Positions 48,073 through 56,892 of a stretch of 64,000 bases of DNA are shown piece by piece. The stretch is taken from contig NZ_CP108487.1 of NCBI RefSeq assembly GCF_036226525.1, positions 5,828,001 to 5,892,000 of the forward strand, written 5' to 3'. Position numbers and translations under genes: made by a program. Below the pieces are notes generated by a model. That model ran no database searches. It was not told where the DNA came from and worked only from the letters and a program-made list of their open reading frames with translations. Each line of letters starts with the position of its first letter. The stretch's first letter is position 1. Source of the DNA: Kribbella sp. NBC_01245 (lineage in GTDB: Bacteria; Actinomycetota; Actinomycetes; Propionibacteriales; Kribbellaceae).

Positions 48073-49365
48073 ATGCATGACACCCGCACGCTCCTCGAAC
48101 TGGGCGATGAAGCCGTCCGCCGCCTCGCGCGGCGCGGTTACACGCTGGACCTCGGCACGATCGAGGCCCTGTTCTCGCGGCGCAACACCGCGATCGGCAC
48201 AGCGGAGGAACTGCGGTCGGAGTCGAAGAAGGTCGCGGCCGACGTCGGTAAGCGGGCCAAGGCCGGCGACGACGTCAACGCGCTGAAGGAGCACGCCCGC
48301 GAGCTGAAGGACCGGATCCGCGAGGCTGAGGCCGAGCAGGAGAAGGTCGAGGCGGAGCTCAACGCCATCGCGATGACCATCCCGAACTTCCCGGCCGATG
48401 ACGCGCCGGAGGGGCTCAGCGAGGACGACTCCGTCGAGGTCCGCAAGTGGGGTACGCCGACCGAGCTCGACTTCAAGCCGAAGGACCACGTCGATCTGGG
48501 CGAGGCGCTCGGCATCTTCGACTTCGGCCGGGCGGCCAAGCTGTCCGGATCCCGGTTCAGCGTGTCCCGTGGACCGGGCGCGGTGCTCGAGCGTGCCCTC
48601 AGCACGATGTTCCTCAACCTGCACACGACTCGTCACGGCTACACGGAGTTCGCCGTGCCGTACTTGGTCACTCGCAAGACGATGACCGGCACGGGCCAGC
48701 TGCCGAAGTTCGAGGCGGACCTGTTCAAGACGGGTGTCGACGACCGGGAGCTGTTCCTGGTCCCGACGGCCGAGGTCCCCCTGACGAACCTGCACGCCGA
48801 CGAGATCATCCCGGCGGAGGACTTGCCGTTCGCCTACACCGCGTGGACGCCGTGCTTCCGGTCCGAGGCCGGGTCATACGGCCGGGACACCCGCGGCATC
48901 CTTCGGCTGCACCAGTTCAGCAAGGTCGAGCTGGTTCGGGTCGCCCGGGCGGAGGACTCCCGCGCGGAGCTCGAGCTGATGCTGTCCCACGCCGAGGCGT
49001 GTCTGCAGGAGCTGGGCCTGGCGTACCGGGTGATCGCGCTGGCCGCGGGAGACCTCGGGTTCGGTTCGACGTACACCTATGACATCGAGGTGTGGCTGCC
49101 GAGCCAGGAGACGTATCGCGAGATCTCCTCCTGCTCCGACTGCGGCACGTTCCAGGCGCGGCGGGCGGCGATCCGGACGAAGACCAAGGACGGCCAGCGC
49201 GGTTTCGCCGCCACGCTGAACGGATCTGGGCTGCCGATCGGCCGGACGCTGGCGGCGTTGATCGAGCAGTACCAGCAGGAGGACGGCTCCATCGTCATCC
49301 CGCCGGCACTCGCGGTTTACACCGGGTTCAGCCGGATCAACGCCGATGGCACGACGTCTGCCTGA
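48073..49365 (+). CDS. serS: Seryl-tRNA synthetase
   Basis: 430 aa. N-terminal coiled-coil arm (~30–105; RSESKKVAADVGKRAKAGDD … LKDRIREAEAEQEKVEAELN), then class II core: motif 2 CFRSEAGSYGRDTRGILRLH and motif 3 LNGSGLPIGRTLAALIEQYQ. Charges tRNA-Ser. The 72-bp spacer after trpS shows no T-box. Confidence 0.95.
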   Translation: MHDTRTLLELGDEAVRRLARRGYTLDLGTIEALFSRRNTAIGTAEELRSESKKVAADVGKRAKAGDDVNALKEHARELKDRIREAEAEQEKVEAELNAIAMTIPNFPADDAPEGLSEDDSVEVRKWGTPTELDFKPKDHVDLGEALGIFDFGRAAKLSGSRFSVSRGPGAVLERALSTMFLNLHTTRHGYTEFAVPYLVTRKTMTGTGQLPKFEADLFKTGVDDRELFLVPTAEVPLTNLHADEIIPAEDLPFAYTAWTPCFRSEAGSYGRDTRGILRLHQFSKVELVRVARAEDSRAELELMLSHAEACLQELGLAYRVIALAAGDLGFGSTYTYDIEVWLPSQETYREISSCSDCGTFQARRAAIRTKTKDGQRGFAATLNGSGLPIGRTLAALIEQYQQEDGSIVIPPALAVYTGFSRINADGTTSA

Positions 49366-49368
49366 GTT

Positions 49369-49941
49369 TTAGCGGCCTAGGCTCCGGCCGCGTGCTCGGC
49401 CCTTGCCTCTGACGAGGGACTTGCGCGCTTTGGGGGTCTTGCCCGGCGGCGTTTGTACGGCGCCACCCGGCGGCGGTTGGCTACCGTCCGCCGGGTTCGG
49501 GTAGACGGCGTCGGCTTCGGCGTCGTCTGCCGCAGCCATTCGGTCGTAGTGGTCGGCGCTGCCCTGCAACTGCTCGGCCCGGTCCAGGTCTTCGGGGGTG
49601 GCGTCACCGGCTCGTAGCTCGTGCGCGAGCCCTCGGTCGGCGTACGCGATGTTGCGCTCGGCAGCCGCCTCCTGCCGCAGGTCTTGGCGTCCCGGCCGTT
49701 CGTTGGGCTGCTGTTGTTGCTGAGGCGGCGGCGGTACGGCGAGCTGAGGCGGTGTCGGCTCCAGCGTCACCTCCCGCTTGACCTCGATCCGTGGCGCGGG
49801 CTTCATGCGGGCCTTGTCGGCGGCCTTGTCGGTGCCCATCTTTGGGGTCTCGTCAGCGCCAAAGGCCGAGGGCCCGGTCAGCGCTTCCGGCTCAGGCCCG
49901 TCCAGCTGGGCGCTCAGCTCATCGTCATCAAAGTCCGGCAT
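49369..49941 (-). CDS. Low-complexity charged protein of unknown function
   Basis: 190 aa. Acidic start (MPDFDDDELSAQLDGPEPEA), Pro/Gln-rich middle (TPPQLAVPPPPQQQQQPNER), a helical segment (DLRQEAAAERNIAYADRGLA … DLDRAEQLQGSADHYDRMAA), and a basic tail (RKSLVRGKGRARGRSLGR). Mostly disordered by composition. Stop lies 3 bp from the convergent serS stop; GCGGCC…GGCCGC at 49372–49391 could act as a shared hairpin. No family recognised; it sits between the two core blocks, near the secretion-like locus. Confidence 0.6.
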   Translation of the reverse strand: MPDFDDDELSAQLDGPEPEALTGPSAFGADETPKMGTDKAADKARMKPAPRIEVKREVTLEPTPPQLAVPPPPQQQQQPNERPGRQDLRQEAAAERNIAYADRGLAHELRAGDATPEDLDRAEQLQGSADHYDRMAAADDAEADAVYPNPADGSQPPPGGAVQTPPGKTPKARKSLVRGKGRARGRSLGR

Positions 49942-49966
49942 ATATCCACCATGCCGGATGGCCGGT

Positions 49967-51304
49967 TCACCGGACGGCCCCGGTCACCATCCAGGCGGTA
50001 CCGCGCTCGCGCAGGATCAGCGTCACGAACCGCATCAGCATGAACCCGCTGAAGGCCCACCACAGCGCCACCACCCCGCCGTCGAACCACAACACGCTGA
50101 ACGCCATCGGCAAGAACGCCAGCAGCGCGAGCACCCCGGCCACGGCGAGGTACTTCCCGTCGCCCGCGCCGATCAGCACTCCGTCGAGCACGAAGACGAT
50201 CCCGTTCAGCGGCTGCGCGATGGCTGCCACCAAGAGAACGGCCGCGAGGGTACGACGTACGTCCGGGTCGTTGGTGAACCAGGGCACGTACACGTCCCGC
50301 AACGCCCAAAGCGCCAGCCCGCCGATAATGCCCGAGCCGAATCCCCACCACATCATCCGCCGAGTGGTCGCCTTTGTGCCGACGACGTCCGCGGCGCCGA
50401 GGTAGCGCCCGGTCAACGCCTGACCCGCGATCGCAATGGCGTCCAGCGCGAGGGCGAGGAACGTCCACAGGGTGAACGCGACCTGGTGCGCCGCGAGTGA
50501 CGTCGTACCGAGCGAGGTCGCGACGAACGTGACCACGATGATCGCCACCCGCAGCGTCAGCGTCCGCACCACCAGCGGTACGCCGGCCTGGGCGGACGCG
50601 ATGATCCCGGGCCGGTCCGGCCGCAGCGTGGCGCCGTCTCGCCGGGCGCCGCGGACCACCACGACGACGAGCGCGACGCCCGCGGCGGTCTGGGCCAGCA
50701 CCGTGCCGAGGGCCGAGCCCGCGATGCCCAGATCGAGGCCGTAGACCAGGACGACGTTGAGCACGATGTTGGCCAGGTTGGCCGCGATCGCGACCACCAT
50801 CGGCGTTTTGGTGTCCTGCATACCCCGGAGCACGCCCGTTGCCGCGAGCAACAAAAGCATCGACGGTACGCCGATACAGGAGATGCGCAGATAGGTGACG
50901 GCGTGCCCCGTCACCTCGGCCGACGGGTCGAAGGCCGCGATCGCTTGTGGGGCGAAGATGAGCCCGGCGATGGCGAGGGCGATACCGAGCAACAGCGCGA
51001 GCCAGAGGCCGTCGATGCCCTGCGTGAGCGCGCCGCGATGATCGCCCGCGCCGATCCGGCGGGCCACGGCCGAGGTGGTGCCGTACGCCAGGAACACGCA
51101 GATCCCCACCAGCGTCTGCAGGATCGCGCCGGCGACACCGAGGGCCGCGAGCTGCGGCGTACCGAGATGACCGATGATCGCGGAGTCGGCCAGCAGCATC
51201 AGCGGCTCGGATACCAAGGCGAAGAACGCGGGCACCGCGAGGCGGAGGATGTCCCGGTCCTGACTGGTCCACAGGGACCTTCGGGTGACCGGCATGCCGC
51301 TCAT
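49967..51304 (-). CDS. MATE-family multidrug/Na+ antiporter
   Basis: About 445 aa with twelve hydrophobic segments. MATE signatures: AVPAFFALVSEPLMLLADSA, IIGHLGTPQLAALGVAGAIL, GVLRGMQDTKTPMVVAIAAN, LAAHQVAFTLWTFLALALDA and IAGQALTGRYLGAADVVGTK. Exports cationic compounds in exchange for Na+ or H+. ATG at 51304; ATG at 51295 is an alternative. A MATE gene precedes dnaB in Streptomyces too, supporting conserved synteny. Confidence 0.88.
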   Translation of the reverse strand: MSGMPVTRRSLWTSQDRDILRLAVPAFFALVSEPLMLLADSAIIGHLGTPQLAALGVAGAILQTLVGICVFLAYGTTSAVARRIGAGDHRGALTQGIDGLWLALLLGIALAIAGLIFAPQAIAAFDPSAEVTGHAVTYLRISCIGVPSMLLLLAATGVLRGMQDTKTPMVVAIAANLANIVLNVVLVYGLDLGIAGSALGTVLAQTAAGVALVVVVVRGARRDGATLRPDRPGIIASAQAGVPLVVRTLTLRVAIIVVTFVATSLGTTSLAAHQVAFTLWTFLALALDAIAIAGQALTGRYLGAADVVGTKATTRRMMWWGFGSGIIGGLALWALRDVYVPWFTNDPDVRRTLAAVLLVAAIAQPLNGIVFVLDGVLIGAGDGKYLAVAGVLALLAFLPMAFSVLWFDGGVVALWWAFSGFMLMRFVTLILRERGTAWMVTGAVR

Positions 51305-51414
51305 TCTGCCCTGTCGGTGTGGTGGCCCGGTCCAGCTGTCCAGGTTGGAGGATCTTTTTTTGATCCACACCTGTTGATGGACGAAAGCGCAGGTCAGGGC
51401 GATGTTGTGAATGG

Positions 51415-51503
51415 TTATCCCCAGATATCCACAGGGATGTCCCCAGCCTGTGCACAGCCACTTGCGGGGTTATCAGCAGGTTGTCCACAGGGGGTGTGGA
51501 CAA
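51415..51503. other. DnaA-box cluster upstream of dnaB
   Basis: In the 377-bp gap 51305–51681: TTATCCCCA (51415), ATATCCACA (51425), TTGTCCACA (51481, exact actinobacterial consensus) and TGTGGACAA (51495, the same box inverted, 5 bp away). Looser matches (TGTCCCCAG, TTATCAGCA) lie between. It suggests DnaA control of dnaB or a titration site. The rest of the gap (51504–51681) ends in AGGAGG before GTG 51682. Confidence 0.65.
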
Positions 51504-51681
51504 TGAACTACCAGGGTTGCGCCGATGCGGCGTACCGTCGCGGGACTGACAACTCTCCGCCCGCGGTCTCGGGGTGATTTCGCCCGCGGAGGCGCTGCCA
51601 GCGAAATTGTCGGTCCAGCCGTTTACGGTGATTTCGGGTCGAGGATGCGGGTGTCGGTGGTGTCCTAGGAGGGCGGCTGTA

Positions 51682-54492
51682 GTGAGTGTTGCGGAGTTCC
51701 GAGGGTCACCGGGTGGCGAGGAGCGACGCCCGGAGATGGGCTTCGACCGCACGCCGCCGCAGGACATCGCCGCGGAGCAGTGTGTGCTCGGCGCGATGCT
51801 GCTCAGCAAGGACGCGATCGCCGACGTCAGCGAGACCATTCGCGACGTCGACTTCTACCGCCCGGCGCACGAGACCATCTACGACGTCATCACCGACCTG
51901 TACGCCCGGGGTGAGCCCGCCGACGCGATCACCGTCTCGGCCGAGCTGACCAAACGTGGCGAGATGGCCAAGATCGGTGGCGCGCCGTATCTGCACACCC
52001 TGATCGCCTCGGTCCCGCTCGCCGCCAACGCCGGCTACTACGCGCACATCGTCCGCGAGAAGGCGATCCTGCGCCGCCTGGTCGAGGCCGGCACCAAGAT
52101 CGTCCAGATCGGCTACGCCGGCGAGGGCCAGGTCGACGAGGTGGTGGACCAGGCCCAAGCCGAGATCTACCAGGTCACCGAGCGCCGTACCAACGAGGAC
52201 TACGCGCCCCTCAAGGACATCATGGAGTCCGCCCTCGACGAGATCGAGGCCATCAGCGCCCGCGACGGCTCCATGCACGGCGTCCCCACCGGCTTCACCG
52301 ACCTCGACGAACTCACCAACGGCCTCCAACCCGGCCAAATGATCATCGTCGCCGCCCGCCCCGCCATGGGAAAGGCGCTGGCCCTCGACACCCCGCTGGC
52401 CACCCCGACCGGCTGGACCACGATGGGCGACGTCGCGGTCGGCGACTCGCTGATCGGCGCCGACGGCCTCCCAACGCGAGTGGTCGCAGCCACCGACGTG
52501 ATGACCGACCGCCCTTGCTACCAACTCACCTTCTCCGACGGCACCACCCTCACCGCCGACGCCAACCACCAGTGGATCGTTGACGAGTCAGGGGCAGGGG
52601 CCGTCCGGACAACGAACCAGCTATTCCAGGCGATGGCGGCCGATCCCGGGCTGACTCCGTCGATTCCCCTCTCAGCGCCACGAGAGGTTGTGGGGCACGG
52701 TCTGTCGACTGGTCTCCCTGGCGAACCTGATCGCCGGATTGAGTGGATCGAGCCCGTCGTGAGCGTGCCGGTTCGCTGTGTTGAGGTGGACAACGCCGAC
52801 CATCTCTACCTGGCCGGTAAGTCGATGATCCCGACGCACAACTCCACACTCGGCCTCGACTTTGCTCGCTCCTGCTCGATCAAGAACGGGTTGACCTCGT
52901 GCATCTTCTCGCTCGAGATGAGCCGTACTGAGATCACCATGCGTCTGCTGTCGGCCGAGGCGAAGGTGCCGCTGCACCACATGCGCAACGGCAAGATGAC
53001 CGATGAGGACTGGGCCAAGCTGGCCCGCAAGATGGGCGAGGTGTCCGAGGCGCCGCTGTTCATCGACGACTCGCCGAACCTCACCATGATGGAGATCCGC
53101 GCCAAGGCCAGGCGGCTCAAACAGCGCCACGACCTGCGCATGATCATCATCGACTATATGCAGCTGATGACCTCGGGCAAGAAGGTCGAATCCCGCCAGC
53201 TCGAAGTCTCCGAGTTCTCGCGATCCATCAAGCTGCTGGCCAAAGAGCTCGAAGTCCCCGTCATCGCCATCTCCCAGCTGAACCGTGGCGCCGAGCAACG
53301 CAGCGACAAACGCCCCATGCTCTCCGACCTCCGCGAATCCGGCTGCCTCACCGCGGACACCAGGCTGATGCGTGCCGACACCGGCGCGGAGATCTCCCTC
53401 GGCGAGCTGCTCGCAGCCGACGCCCGGGATATCCCCGTCTGGTCGCTGGACGATCGCCTCAAGCTCGTTCCGCGCACGATGACCCACGTCTTCCCGAGCG
53501 GCACCAAGGAGGTCTTCCGCCTCAAGCTCGCCTCCGGCCGCGAGATCAAGGCCACGGCCAACCACCCCTTCCTGACGTACGACGGCTGGAAGCCCCTCGG
53601 CGACCTAACCCCCGGCACCCGCCTAGGCTCCCTCCGCCACATCCCCCCACCCCTCGACGTAACCCCCTGGAACGACGACGAGATCACCACCCTGATCACG
53701 TCTATCGATCTCGACTCGCCAACTGCGGCGCTTCCCGAGTCGACGCCGGCGATTCCGAAGTCGCAGCTCGGCAGGATCCTTCGCGGCTTGTGGACCAGAC
53801 GTGGCGTCATGCAGTACGACGAGGTGGTCGGCGCGGACTTGAGCCTCGAGGTGGCCAGCCGCCGGCTCGCGGAAGACCTGGCCAGGCTGCTGCTGAGGTT
53901 CAACATTTTCACGCGAATCTCGTCCGTGCCGACGCGAATCGGCGAGCTCCGTTTCGAGCTCTCCGTGATGGGGTCCGGTAACCAGCTGCGCTTCTGCCAT
54001 GAGGTCCTCGGCGCGGATCTCGCCGCGGGTATCGCCGACCGCCTGCAGACCGAGCGGACCGCCGAGCTGAACACCGTGCCGGAGGCGATCTGGTCGCGCG
54101 TCCAGAGCACGCTGACCGACGCCAGCGGTGGCCGCCTGCGTCAGATGACCGCAGTCCTCGACGAAGCCGACGTCGAGGTCATGGCGACCAATGACATCTT
54201 CTGGGATGCGGTTGTTGGGGTGGAGAGCCTTGGGGAGCAGGAGGTGTACGACGCCACGGTGATGGGGACGCACAACTTCGTTGCCGAGGGCATCGCTACG
54301 CACAACTCCCTGGAGCAGGATGCCGACATGGTGATCCTGTTGCATCGGGAGGACGCGTACGAGCGGGAGTCGACGCGGCCCGGAGAAGCGGACTTCATCG
54401 TGGCGAAGCACCGTAACGGTCCGACCGCCGACGTCGTCGTCGCCTTCCAGGGCCACTACTCCCGCTTCGTCGACATGGCCCAGAACGGCTGA
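51682..54492 (+). CDS. dnaB: Replicative DNA helicase with two inteins
   Basis: 936 codons before splicing, 459 after removal of inteins at residues 232–387 and 555–875. Extein: N-terminal DnaG-interacting domain (TPPQDIAAEQCVLGAMLLSK), then the RecA-like core, whose Walker A (RPAMGK/STLGLDFAR) is split by intein 1. MIIIDYMQLMTSGKK is Walker B, and LSDLRESG/SLEQDADMVILL is split by intein 2. Replicative 5′–3′ helicase at the fork. GTG at 51682 has AGGAGG about 9 bp upstream. Both inteins must splice for activity. Confidence 0.95.
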   Translation: MSVAEFRGSPGGEERRPEMGFDRTPPQDIAAEQCVLGAMLLSKDAIADVSETIRDVDFYRPAHETIYDVITDLYARGEPADAITVSAELTKRGEMAKIGGAPYLHTLIASVPLAANAGYYAHIVREKAILRRLVEAGTKIVQIGYAGEGQVDEVVDQAQAEIYQVTERRTNEDYAPLKDIMESALDEIEAISARDGSMHGVPTGFTDLDELTNGLQPGQMIIVAARPAMGKALALDTPLATPTGWTTMGDVAVGDSLIGADGLPTRVVAATDVMTDRPCYQLTFSDGTTLTADANHQWIVDESGAGAVRTTNQLFQAMAADPGLTPSIPLSAPREVVGHGLSTGLPGEPDRRIEWIEPVVSVPVRCVEVDNADHLYLAGKSMIPTHNSTLGLDFARSCSIKNGLTSCIFSLEMSRTEITMRLLSAEAKVPLHHMRNGKMTDEDWAKLARKMGEVSEAPLFIDDSPNLTMMEIRAKARRLKQRHDLRMIIIDYMQLMTSGKKVESRQLEVSEFSRSIKLLAKELEVPVIAISQLNRGAEQRSDKRPMLSDLRESGCLTADTRLMRADTGAEISLGELLAADARDIPVWSLDDRLKLVPRTMTHVFPSGTKEVFRLKLASGREIKATANHPFLTYDGWKPLGDLTPGTRLGSLRHIPPPLDVTPWNDDEITTLITSIDLDSPTAALPESTPAIPKSQLGRILRGLWTRRGVMQYDEVVGADLSLEVASRRLAEDLARLLLRFNIFTRISSVPTRIGELRFELSVMGSGNQLRFCHEVLGADLAAGIADRLQTERTAELNTVPEAIWSRVQSTLTDASGGRLRQMTAVLDEADVEVMATNDIFWDAVVGVESLGEQEVYDATVMGTHNFVAEGIATHNSLEQDADMVILLHREDAYERESTRPGEADFIVAKHRNGPTADVVVAFQGHYSRFVDMAQNG
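52375..52842 (+). other. Intein 1 in DnaB Walker A: class 3 mini-intein
   Basis: 156 aa inserted after Lys of RPAMGK and before Ser of STLGLD. The first residue is Ala, not Cys/Ser. It has Trp in block B (TADANHQWIV), Cys in block F (PVRCVEVDNADHLYLAG) and Thr before the terminal His-Asn (PTHN): the W-C-T set that defines class 3 inteins, described for mycobacteriophage Bethlehem DnaB. Too short for a homing endonuclease. Confidence 0.85.
53344..54306 (+). other. Intein 2 in DnaB: class 1 with eroded homing endonuclease
   Basis: 321 aa inserted between LSDLRESG and SLEQDADMV, the same site as the M. tuberculosis DnaB intein. It begins CLTADTRLMRADTGAEISLG and ends NFVAEGIATHN before Ser, so it is canonical class 1. 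The middle has remnants of a LAGLIDADG endonuclease (LGRILRGLWTRRGV … RRLAEDLARLLLRFNIFTRI) but the Asp-Gly of the motif is replaced by Arg-Gly and the first motif is not recognisable, so nuclease activity is unlikely. Confidence 0.85.
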
Positions 54493-54500
54493 CCCCGAGT

Positions 54501-55712
54501 TCAACCGCGGCAACCCGCCACGCTGCCTGGGGGGTGGCAGTTGTCTGGGGTGTTGCCCGCTACGGCGCTCATGTTCAGGGTCACGCTGCCGGACGGGTTG
54601 AAGATGCCGCCGCCCTCGACCTCGGCGCGATTGCCGACGACTTGGCTGCGGGTCAGCGTGATTGTGCTTGGCGTGCTGAGGTCGGAGGTGAACTCGTTCG
54701 TGAGGCCGCCACCGCGGCTCGCGCTGTTGCGGCTTAGCAAACTGTCGGTCACGGTCGCCGTGGCGCCGAACTCGTTGGCGATGCCGCCGCCGTCATGAGC
54801 GGCCCTGTTGCCGGTAACGGCGGTCTTGGAAACGGTCAGCGTGGCGTAGTTCGTGATGCCGCCGCCATCGTTGCCGACATTGGTGCCGGTCACAGCATTG
54901 TTGCTGACGACGCTGTCGCTCACGGTTGTGTGGTTGGCGCCGACGGCGATGCCACCGCCGTGGTCGACAGCGGTGTTGCCCGTGACCAAGGTCCTGCTGA
55001 CAACGGTCGGCCCCAGGGTGGCGATGCCGCCGCCACCGCCAGTGCCATTGGAGGCATTGCCGGAGATGACGCTCCCGGTCACTGTGAGGGTGCCGCCGCT
55101 GTTGGCGATGCCGCCGCCGACGACACCGGCGCGGTTGCCGGCGATGGTGGTGTTGGTCAGGGTGGCTGTGGCGCTGGCTCCGCCATTGCGGATGCCCCCG
55201 CCGGCGATATTGGCATGGTTGCCGGTGACAACACTGTTGCTGATACTCAGCGAGCCCAGATTCAGGACTCCGCCGCCGAAGTCGGCGCTGCCGTTCCGGA
55301 TGGTCAGGCCGGAGACCGTGACGGCCGCCCCGGCGTCGATCGCCATGACGCGGGTTGTTCCGCCACCGTCGATGACCGTCTTCGCCGGGCCGTCGCCGCG
55401 GATGGTGAGGTTCTGCTGCGGAGCCCCGCTGACGTGCAGCTCGTTCCCAGTCGTCAAAGCGAAAACGCCAGTGACGGCGAACGTGATCGTATTGCTGCCG
55501 CCCGCAGCGTTCGCGGCGCCGATTGCCTGACGCAAACTGCACGGAGAGCCACAGGTCGTACCCGGCAAGTCAGCGGTGGTGGTGACCGTCAACGTGGAGG
55601 CGTACGCGGCCGCGCCATTCAGGTACATACCGGCAGGGAGGCCGATGGCCAGAGCGATTGCCACCGCCCATGCACGACGGACGCGCGTCCGCTGCAGCTG
55701 TTGGTTCAACAT
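54501..55712 (-). CDS. Secreted right-handed beta-helix protein with CSLREA-like domain
   Basis: About 403 aa. Signal peptide (RRAWAVAIALAIGLPAGMYL … AYA), then LTVTTTADLPGTTCGSPCSL-RQAIGAANA, the CSLREA-type N-terminal module, followed by many short turns such as GGGIRNGG, GGGIANSGG, GGGIAVGAN and GGGIANEFG, about 24 residues apart, as in a parallel beta-helix (Pectate-lyase-like, adhesin or polymorphic membrane protein style). C-terminal NTPDNCHPPGSVAGCRG. No catalytic residues identified. ATG at 55712 follows GGAG. Confidence 0.75.
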   Translation of the reverse strand: MLNQQLQRTRVRRAWAVAIALAIGLPAGMYLNGAAAYASTLTVTTTADLPGTTCGSPCSLRQAIGAANAAGGSNTITFAVTGVFALTTGNELHVSGAPQQNLTIRGDGPAKTVIDGGGTTRVMAIDAGAAVTVSGLTIRNGSADFGGGVLNLGSLSISNSVVTGNHANIAGGGIRNGGASATATLTNTTIAGNRAGVVGGGIANSGGTLTVTGSVISGNASNGTGGGGGIATLGPTVVSRTLVTGNTAVDHGGGIAVGANHTTVSDSVVSNNAVTGTNVGNDGGGITNYATLTVSKTAVTGNRAAHDGGGIANEFGATATVTDSLLSRNSASRGGGLTNEFTSDLSTPSTITLTRSQVVGNRAEVEGGGIFNPSGSVTLNMSAVAGNTPDNCHPPGSVAGCRG

Positions 55713-55838
55713 CACGTCTCCTTTCGCACGGCGCAATCCGCGCAGCCATTGGCTCTGCGTCGGTACGTAGCGGCCCGCGCGAACGACCACCCACAACTGT
55801 CACTATGCACCCGCCGCCCCTGCTCCGGGAGAGGTTGA

Positions 55839-56768
55839 TCAGGCGGACTGGCGGCGGTAGTGGCTGGGGGGTTGGGCGTATTCGCGTTTGAAGGCCTTGG
55901 TGAGGGCGAACTCGGTGGTGTAGCCCGTGCGCGCGGCGATCGTGCGCAGGGGGAGATCCGAGTCGCGGAGCAGTTGGGCGGCGAGCGTCATGCGCCACCA
56001 GGTGAGGTAGGCCAACGGCGGCCGGCCGACGATCGTGGCGAACCGCTTCGCGAAGGCCGCGCGGGATAGGCCGGCAACTCCGGCGAGGTCCACTACCGTC
56101 CACTGCCGTTCGGGTTGGCGATGGATGGCCTGCAGTGCGGGCCTCAACGCGGGATCGGCGAGTGCGGTCGCCCAGCCCGTCGTCGTACGGGTCGTCTGCT
56201 CGTCGAACCAGGTGCGAAGCGTGAAGAGCAGCAGCATGTCGACCAGCGAGGACAGGATCGCCGTGGTGCCCGCGCGTGGCTCGGACAGCTCGGCGCCGAG
56301 GAGGTCGACCGCGCCGCCCAGCGATGTACGACGGCCGACGTGGGCGGGCAGGTGGATCACCCCGGGCAGTTCGTCGAGCAAGGGGTGACTGCGATCGCGG
56401 TCGAAGTAGTACGCCGCGCAAAGCATCGTGCTGGTGGCACCCGGGCCGTCGATCCGTACCTGCCCAGGCGCCGAGGCCGGCCCGACTGGCGCGTCATCGA
56501 GTGTGGGCCGCCAGTCGACCAGCGGGCTGTCGGGATGGTCGGCCAAGGCATAGCCGTTGTTCTGCGGAATGAAGACCACATCGCCAGGCCCGAGCGCGAG
56601 TGGAGTGCCCTCGGCCGGGATCAGCCAAACGGCACCTTGCAACACCACATGACAGCCCGCTGCTGAACTGGCCGGGAAGCGCACACCCCAGGGAGCCTGG
56701 GTCTGCGTGCGTGCCGCATGCGGTCGCCCGGTTCGCAACGCCGCGAGCACATCGCTGAGCACATCCAT
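55839..56768 (-). CDS. AraC-family regulator with cupin sensor
   Basis: 309 aa. N-terminal cupin_6-type sensor (GCHVVLQGAVWLIPAEGTPL, LGPGDVVFIPQNNGYALAD) and C-terminal AraC double HTH (WTVVDLAGVAGLSRAAFAKR; LRTIAARTGYTTEFALTKAF; KREYAQPPSHYRRQ). Divergent from the epimerase-like gene 125 bp away, its likely target. Confidence 0.88.
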   Translation of the reverse strand: MDVLSDVLAALRTGRPHAARTQTQAPWGVRFPASSAAGCHVVLQGAVWLIPAEGTPLALGPGDVVFIPQNNGYALADHPDSPLVDWRPTLDDAPVGPASAPGQVRIDGPGATSTMLCAAYYFDRDRSHPLLDELPGVIHLPAHVGRRTSLGGAVDLLGAELSEPRAGTTAILSSLVDMLLLFTLRTWFDEQTTRTTTGWATALADPALRPALQAIHRQPERQWTVVDLAGVAGLSRAAFAKRFATIVGRPPLAYLTWWRMTLAAQLLRDSDLPLRTIAARTGYTTEFALTKAFKREYAQPPSHYRRQSA

Positions 56769-56892
56769 GCCGACACCCTAACGTCGTACTCCGAAGACGA
56801 TTGGATATGGATCACGGACTCGTAGCCATGGGGCGTCTTCCAGTCAGCTCATACGGTCGACTCCAAGAGTTCCGAAAACTTGGAGGAAACAG

